Origin: Paratrimastix pyriformis | Taxonomy: Eukaryota; Preaxostyla; Paratrimastigidae | Direction: 5' to 3' | DNA length: 40,596 nucleotides | Assembly: GCA_027972325.1 (NCBI GenBank) | Contig: JAPMOS010000254.1 | Span: forward strand, 1 to 40,596 | Shown here: positions 34,400 to 40,596 of the stretch, piece after piece | Layout of the letters: every line of letters begins with the position of its first letter | How positions within the stretch are numbered: the stretch's first letter is position 1 | The notes under the pieces: model-generated | The model's database searches: none | The model's input: the letters and a program-made list of their open reading frames with translations, nothing else | Told to the model about the DNA's origin: nothing | Translations under genes and position numbers: made by a program

Positions 34400-35700
34400 G
34401 CCGGCGATCAACGACGGGGACCAGAGCGCCTCCCGCAGCAGGGAGCGGGGCATCGAAGGTGGCATCGTAAGGCCGCAGCTTGTTGCGCCCGTAGACCTTG
34501 GGAATGCCCGGCTTGACCCGATCCTCAAACTCGATGACGTAGGTGCCGTTACGCATGCGTTCCGCCACCCTCCCGGACCAGCAGAACCTGCCAATGCCGG
34601 GCCGGCGCCATTTGGCAGGCGGGGCGACCATGACGCGAGTCCCTCCTCGATGGTCTCTTGGTCCTTGTTGCGGCGCCGCTCAATGTAGCCGTACTCGCGG
34701 TGCCGGTAGAACGCCACGGCCTCCTTGATTTGGCGCACCTCCGCGGCCGTCAGGTTGGCGAACTTGTCCGGCAGCTGGGCCATGTCGCCCAGTTGTTCGT
34801 ACTCGGGGAGGTAGAGCGCCATCACAACGGGGCGTTGCTGGAAGACCGAAGAAACCGTGGCCGTGTTGTACAGGTGCACGGCGGGCTGCAGGAAGGGTTG
34901 CCACGGCAGCTCGCGGTTGGTGGCCGGCACGATACGCATCTTCATCACCCGGTTCTTGATCTTCTTGACGGCGTTCTCGGCCTTCCCATGAGACTGGGGT
35001 AGTACGGCCTCGACCGGTGGTGCTCCATGTGGACCCCGGGCAGCAGGTTCTTGTTCCTGAGCGGGTTGATGACTGTGAAGAGCAAATCCGAAACGCACAG
35101 GACAGACGCGATCCACTCGGCCACGCGCTGGTTGACGAACTCGGTCCCATTGTCGGTCACGATCCGGGTGGGGAGCAGATTGGGCTCGTCGCTGGTGAAC
35201 ACACGACTGAGAAGGTCGGTCACCTCCTCCCCGGTGGCCTTCGTCTCCCCGTGTCGCGGCGGCCCACATGTAGCTCGTGAAGTGGTCCACCAGGACGCAG
35301 AACGCGCGAGGCGGCTGGCAGCTCATCTCGAAGCCGCCGCAGTCGAGCTCGACCACCTCGAGGGGCCGGTTGACCACCAAGGCGTGGTACTTGGGATGCT
35401 CGTACGTGGGCCGGACGCTCTGGCACTGGCCACACGTCCCGATGATGTCCCGCGCAAGCTGATCCACGCCATGGATGTAGAAGAGGCCCTTCGAGTAGGC
35501 AATCAGGGCATCTCGGTTGAGGTGCCCTGCTGGACATGCAAGCGCCGCAGCAAGCGCACACGGCGGGCAAGCGGGTAGATCACGGGCACCCAGATGGGCC
35601 GATCGCGGATCTCGTGGTCGAAGCGGAGCCGCTGCAGAACTCCCGCTCGACGCGGTACAACCCTTCATTGGCGTGTTTTAGACAGTTCGACCGGTAACTG
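34400..35700 (-). pseudogene. Ty3/Ginger-like integrase fossil, copy B
   Basis: Same parts as copy A: zinc-binding CGQCQSVRPTYEHPK, DDE core segments LEVVELDCGGFE and IVTDNGTEF, SHGKAENAVKKIK, and the C-terminal VYGRNKLRPYD part. Broken, with a few breaks, most shared with copy A. It adds no RT or RNase H. Near-identity to copy A shows a recent duplication after decay had begun. Confidence 0.75.
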
Positions 35701-36217
35701 CGTGATCCTTCCCGAACTGGAAAATGAGACAAACGGGGGGCATTGATCATGACCCGAAAACCAAAAACAGACGTTCGATCCCGGCAAGGATTAGATGGAT
35801 CCCCGCGCCGTCCGGTCGTAGCTTCCATAATCAGCCACATCACCATCGTCTGCTGCTACATCAACCACGACGTCAATCTCGGCGGCTTCTGCGGGGTCCA
35901 GGTCTCAGGGCTGGCTCTTCGGCCTCCTCATGTGCCGCCTCGTCACCATCACCACCTCCGAAAAATATCTCCTCCTCAGGAAGCGGTGGAGGGAGGTCGT
36001 CAACTTCGATTGGCTCCATATCAGAGGCGCCACAGGAGTGGCTATCACCCTGGTCATGCAGCCCGTCCAGCGAGCACTACTCCCGGTCCCAGACCCCTCC
36101 GGGTCCCGATCCCGCCCCGGTGGCTTGTTGTTCAATCGAGGCAATTTCTCGATGTATCGTGTTTCTTAGAAAAAACAAACCAAAAAAAAAAAATCAGGAT
36201 CGAAAAGAGGGATTGTA

Positions 36218-36974
36218 TTACAAGTTACGGCAAGTCCTCGATTTCCTCGGGCTGAAGGTCCTCGCCCAAAGCATCCGGACTGAGCGGGTCCAGCAGCGGG
36301 TTGAGCTCGTCGGAAGGAGGAGGCCACTGATAAGGCTGATCATCGGGAGCGGGGATGAGGGGGCCCTCTTGGTCGTCTTGAAGCTCGAAGGCCTGCTCTT
36401 GTTGTTGTTGCTCGGCGGTGGTGGTCTGCTCGGAGGCCTGCTCTTCTTGTTGAGGCGGGGCAGGTTCTTCTTGAGGGGGAGCAGAGGAAGATGCAGGTCC
36501 CATTCGTCGACAGGGGGTGCAACGACGTTGCAAAGCTCCGTCTCGTGGGCTTCGAGGGGCAGGTATGCTTCGTCCTGCTGGTGCACCAGCACCGGAGGCA
36601 CGTGGCCGATCATGAGGCTCTCCACTGCAGGCGCCCGGTCAATTAGATCAACGCGCGTTCCGGTGGCCTCTGCCGCCAAGAGAGCTGGCCCACAGCCGCA
36701 GAAGCAGTCCAACACAGGGCCCGGCCCTCCGTAGCGGCGGAAGAGGTAGACGTAAAGATCGGCCGGCTTGGCGAAGCGGGCCTGCCCCGCCTGGTGCCGC
36801 AGGTAGACCGCGTTGGTGCGCGGGTTGGCCCGGGCGTTCATCTCGGCCAACTTCGCACTCGGAGAAGGGCACAGTACATCCCAGCGCCAGTTGACGGGCC
36901 CCTCGTGGCCTCGCTGGAAGACCTCGATGGGCAGCTCCACCTCCTCAGGGCGGGGCTCCCGGTGAGCGACGGCC
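36218..36974 (-). CDS. Rossmann methyltransferase-like protein, copy B
   Basis: Repeats copy A: GPVLDCFCGCGPALLAAEA and TGTRVDLIDRAP form the AdoMet-binding motif I and following acidic loop. Here the open frame reaches from the repeat edge to 36,218 without a stop. The last part in this frame is low-complexity Ser/Pro/Arg, while an overlapping frame carries the Gln/Glu acidic tail ending EDLQPEEIEDLP; one of the two is the true end. No DPPY-type catalytic motif is seen. Upstream sequence (AVAHREPRPEEVELPIEVF) suggests the exon begins further right, near the ParB-like gene, so the two could even belong to one transcription unit on the minus strand. Confidence 0.45.
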
Positions 36975-37052
36975 GGGGTTAGCCTCGAGGTAATCTGCGC
37001 GAAGAAGTGATGAAGAAGGACAAGTTAAAACCAATTGCGTGAAGGGAATGAA

Positions 37053-40000
37053 TCACGGACTTCCCCAGATGGCACGAATTCGGTGATCGCTCACGAAATT
37101 GAAGCACTCGAGAGCCGGCGTCCATTGCTGGGACAAGTTGGCCTCGGTATCCATCACAATGATGGTACCATTGGGGCAATGAACGAGTCGAGGTACTGGG
37201 CCAGGGATCCGTCGTCCGGGGTGGGTCTGTCTCGAGGGTCGTCGGTAATGCCCCAGGAGCATCCAACACGGCCAAGGTATACAGTGTCTATTGAATGAAA
37301 CGAGGATGTTAGTGGGGATCCAACAAGTTGGAAACTGCAGACACGGCCGGGATTATCCTTCGCGCGAAACAAGATCGCTTCGGCATCCCCGCAGAACCGG
37401 GCCAAGGTTTTCCCATGAGGGATCGTGGCCTCCCGCGGGTGCGGGAAAGCAGCGCTGGGGGCCGGAACGAGGCGCAGCGGACGCGGGCTTGGTGGTGACC
37501 TGGGCGACTGACGCTGCTGCGGTGGCTTGGAGTGTTGCTGGGCCTGGGCCGGGTCTGGGGTTGAGGCTGAGCCGGCTGGGGCTGAGGCGACGGCTTGGCC
37601 TGGGGGCGGGCTGCGGCGGCTTGGCCTGGGGGCGGCTGCGGCGGCTTGGCCTGGGGGCGGGCTGCGGCGGCTTGGCCTGGCTGGCTGGGCTTGGCTTTTG
37701 GGCTCGGGCTCGGGCACCGGTTTCGACGAAGGCTGGGCTTCCTCGGTGGCCGACTCCGGTGGGAGTGCGCAGGCCTTGACCTCATACTCGTCGTCGGCCT
37801 CCGCCGCCTTGGCCTCGGCTTCGGAGGTCGGCTCGGCTTGGGAAAGAAGCGCCTTCAGGGTGGCCCGCTTGGCCGGCTCTGACTTCGGCGGCTCTGGGTG
37901 CTCGGAGGCGGCTTCCTCCCGGAGTGCCCGCCTTCCTCACGTAGTTCCCGGTCGACGGTCTTCAGCATGCGCTTGCTGGCACGGGGATGTCGTGGTGGCC
38001 CATCTCCTCCCAGAGCCGGGCGTACGGGCAGTGCTCGGGCATCAGGTAGTCCTGCATTGCCGGTGGCAGTTGTGCCGCGCACCACCCCAGCCAGTAGCCG
38101 AGGACCAACTCGAACTCGGAGAGACGCCGGCCGTCCATGAAGGTGATCTCCTGGGGCATGTTGCCAACGTCCGTCTCGTTGAGGCGCTCGAACGGGCAGC
38201 CCAGCTCACCCAGCTCCTCGGAGAAGGCCGGGAGTCGAACCTGCCCTTGCGGAATGGGAAGGGCCGCACGTTGAGGCAGTTCATGAAGGCAAAGGTCTCG
38301 GTCCGGACGAGATGGCACCGCAGGATCTCCGGGCGGCCTCGTCGGGGGCAGGTAGAGGACGGGGGTGGTCTCCGGCGGCCACCTCAGCTGCATCGTGGGC
38401 CTCGAGCAGCATGAAGGTCTGCTCGGCCTGCCGAATGGGCTTCGAGATCGGCCGCTGCAGTAGAGGTGGCCTCAGAACCACTGAACGACCCCTCCAACAT
38501 GGCGCGAGCAAGCCACCGATTCATCTCCGCATCCCTGGCCTGGCGGGCAGGACGTGTGAGCGGCAGCGTGGAAATGGTTGGTGCATGCGGACTCAAAGAT
38601 GCGCCACAGGTTCGTGGCTGACGGCTGTCGCTCAACCGGGAGCTGGGAGAGGGCACACAGCATCTCCAGGGAGAAGCACTCCAGAATCTTCACAAGCTTG
38701 GCCGGGGCGTCTTCGCCTTGGGGAAGTGCAGCCCTTGAGGGCGGGTTCCAAATGTGTGGCAAAGTCAGGATCCTCACGGATGTAGCGCTTGGGGCCTGAT
38801 AAGGGCGGGGAGGTGGGTGATACAATCAATAGACGGGAGACGACAGACTTGGAGGGATGCACGCTTGAGGTTCAGCAGGACGTCGAAGGTGCTGCTTCCA
38901 AACCGCGCGTCGTGAGTAAGCAGGTTGACCCGATGTTGCAGCTCGAGCATGGCCTCCGGATCGAGAGTGTTGTAAACGGCCACGTCGATGTAGTCCTCCT
39001 TCAGGTGCTGTGCAGGGGGAAGAGGTGCGTTGTTATGAGGGCGGAGGTGCAAGAGACCTGCCGGATCTGGGGTGTAGCTTGTTGAGCTTCTCCACCCTTT
39101 GGCGAAGCTCGGTCCGCTGTTCTGCGGTGATCTCGGGCGGCAACTCGGAGACCCGGCGCGGGTCCACGATGATGCGCGCAACCTGGAACCTAGGGGCACG
39201 ATTAGAGGCCGATCCACCAAAAGAGCATTGTCAGACCGGTGCGAGCCGTCGACCACCTGGTATCGAGCCTCGTCCAGGGCCGACGTTTGGACGATTATGC
39301 TGAACAGGACGGCCGCTCCCAGCTCTCGAACCATTCCACAATTGCCCGAGGCGCTCGTAGGCAAGGGCCGGGCGAGGCTCGGGCAGGGGTCGATGGAGCT
39401 CAGCAGGACATGGGCCCTCTTGCCGTGGCACTTTTCCGACAGAGAGAGATCGAAGAGCCCCTAACAACCCGAACAAAGCGAAAGGAATGTGCAGTCAGTA
39501 ACTTGTTCAAAAAGGGAAACGATGAAAACAGGTCACGAGTGGTGGGAGGAGGCAGGGTGGCGCGCAAGGTACGCATTGACGATATCAACGACGGACTGCA
39601 TTACTTGGCGAGCGGGGTGGAGGAGGGAGGGTGGCGCGCAAGGTACGCATTGACGAGATCAACGACGGACTGCAGTACTTGGCGAGCGGCCTCCGGGGAG
39701 AAGTCGTCCGGGTCGGTCGGCCGGGCCCGCTTGCGCTCGGCCTTCGCCTTGGGTCGGGGCACGGCCGCCCCGTCCGACGACGAGGAGGAGATCTCCACTG
39801 GGGCCGGGTTTGTGCCGGTGCCGCGGCCTGGCGTCCTCCTGGGGCGTCGTCCGAGCCCTTCGCCTCCGCAGCCTCCTTGGCCTCATGAGGCGGCCCAGGC
39901 TTCCGGCGGGCCGGTGGCGGGGGCCGGCCGCGGCCTTCGCCTCCTTGGCGGCCTTCTTGACTTGGCGGCCACCGGGGCCGCCTTCTTGCCTCTTCGGGGC

Positions 40001-40596
40001 CTCGCGATCCTTCTTGGCTTGGCGGCCGCCGGGGCCGCCTCTTGGCTTGGGCGGCTCGGCACATCATCGTCGTCCAGGATTCTGAAATCCAAAAAGAATC
40101 AGCTGGGAAGGCCAGAACCCGCCCGACAGACGGCCGAGCGGCTCCAGTTCCCTTGTCCTTGTGCTCGACGGCGCCAGAGGCGGGCGTCGTCGGACGGGCC
40201 GGGTCGGCGGTCGGGCCTGGGCGGTAGGGTCGGGGCAGGGGGCGCCCTGGTGCGGTGTGCGGCGGGGGCGGAGACCAACAAAGAACGAATTTAGCACCGA
40301 GCCGGAGGTGCGATGCAAATACGGACGAGGGCTCGCGTTCGGGCTCGTCCTCCTCCCACCGATGTCGAGGAGGAGGTCTTGCCGGCGGAATCAGGTGAGG
40401 ACGGCCGAAAAGGCCGTCAAAAGTCTGTCGAATCAGCTCCAGATGGTAGGGCGTCATGAGCCCCGCGCCCAACGGCTGGGTGAGGGAGGAGAGCGTCGAC
40501 GGAAGCGCTATGACAACAAGTTTCGGGAAAACGAGGGAGCGAGTAAAACAAACCAATTGATCGCCTGGTAACCCCTCGGCCCATTTCGGGGGTCCT
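37053..40596 (-). CDS. Intron-bearing gene with ParB-like DGSHR motif (right copy)
   Basis: The inverted copy of the gene at 7,254-10,613, extending further at its 3' side. The same exons and about 50-nt GT..AG introns are present, including the DGSHR exon (about 39,050-39,470 on the minus strand) and the NCLNVRPFPFRKG segment. Beyond the repeat junction it continues through KTLARFCGDAEAILFRAKDN and, after a likely short intron, LVHCPNGTIIVMDTEANL with QQWTPALECFNFVSDHRIRA. The 5' end runs off the window. The chromosomal context (methyltransferase frame next door on the same strand) hints at a functional pairing. ParB-fold assignment is tentative; small base differences from the left copy leave the frame uncertain in places. 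Confidence 0.5.
37403..40596 (-). repeat. Right arm of the 3.3-kb inverted repeat
   Basis: Reverse complement of 7,328-10,613. The match begins at GTTTTCCCATGAGGGATCGT and continues to the window edge. The arms lie about 27 kb apart and enclose the DIRS fossil, both integrase repeats and the A+T-rich Polinton. Confidence 0.88.

Larger units (their letters stand above)
34102..36974 (-). mobile_element. Integrase/methyltransferase repeat, copy B
   Basis: A direct repeat of 12,665-15,563 in the same orientation, starting at TGTTTCCGGTTTTGTATGGA. By eye only a handful of substitutions and several homopolymer-length changes separate the copies over 2.9 kb. The right end runs straight into the ParB-like gene arm, while copy A runs into Polinton sequence at the same point, so 15,563/36,974 is a true repeat boundary. 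Confidence 0.8.

Noticed and set aside
12665-36974. The 2.9-kb direct repeats as LTRs of one giant retroelement
   Set aside because: They contain coding sequence (integrase and methyltransferase-like), and the enclosed DNA is a Polinton with no retroviral gag-pol.

Overview
The window is nuclear DNA of a eukaryote, built mostly from nested mobile elements. Spliceosomal-type GT..AG introns of only about 50 bases, tRNA-like SINE heads, a DIRS-type retroelement fossil and two capsid-gene-bearing Polinton-like elements all argue against a bacterium. I cannot name the species; a protist, alga, early-branching fungus or small invertebrate would each fit. Base composition is a mosaic: the two flanks and the 2.9-kb repeats are strongly G+C-rich, while 15.6-30 kb is A+T-rich.

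Layout. (1) 1-5,210: part of a Polinton-like or adintovirus-like element of balanced composition. It has a C2H2 zinc-finger gene running off the left edge, a packaging ATPase, two small membrane proteins, an N-myristoylated membrane protein, a probable major capsid protein and short unknown genes. (2) 5,236-7,190: two satellite arrays, 82-bp and 142-bp units, each with a built-in hairpin. (3) 7,254-10,613: a G+C-rich intron-bearing gene with a ParB-like DGSHR motif, copied in inverted orientation at 37,000-40,596. (4) 10,609-12,664: a small TIR element, hairpins, and a DIRS-type fossil with an NPPF methyltransferase motif and a tyrosine recombinase. (5) 12,665-15,563: a repeat carrying a Ty3/Ginger-like integrase fossil and a Rossmann methyltransferase-like frame, repeated directly at 34,102-36,974. 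(6) 15,564 to about 32,870: a second, A+T-rich Polinton with integrase, protein-primed DNA polymerase, GIY-YIG nuclease, VLTF3-like factor, myristoylated membrane protein, Cys-rich membrane protein and a decayed capsid gene, interrupted at 30,375-31,791 by another TIR-bounded element. (7) 32,870-34,101: non-coding, tRNA-like and purine-rich sequence.

The two Polinton-like elements differ in composition and gene order but share a logic: replication or packaging genes, a capsid protein, and a glycine-2 myristoylation-type protein with a C-terminal membrane anchor, which recalls the poxvirus L1/F9 entry family. The flanking ParB-like gene and integrase/methyltransferase repeats are nearly identical between copies, so those duplications are young or are an assembly artefact. 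All identifications come from reading motifs by eye; no database search was run.
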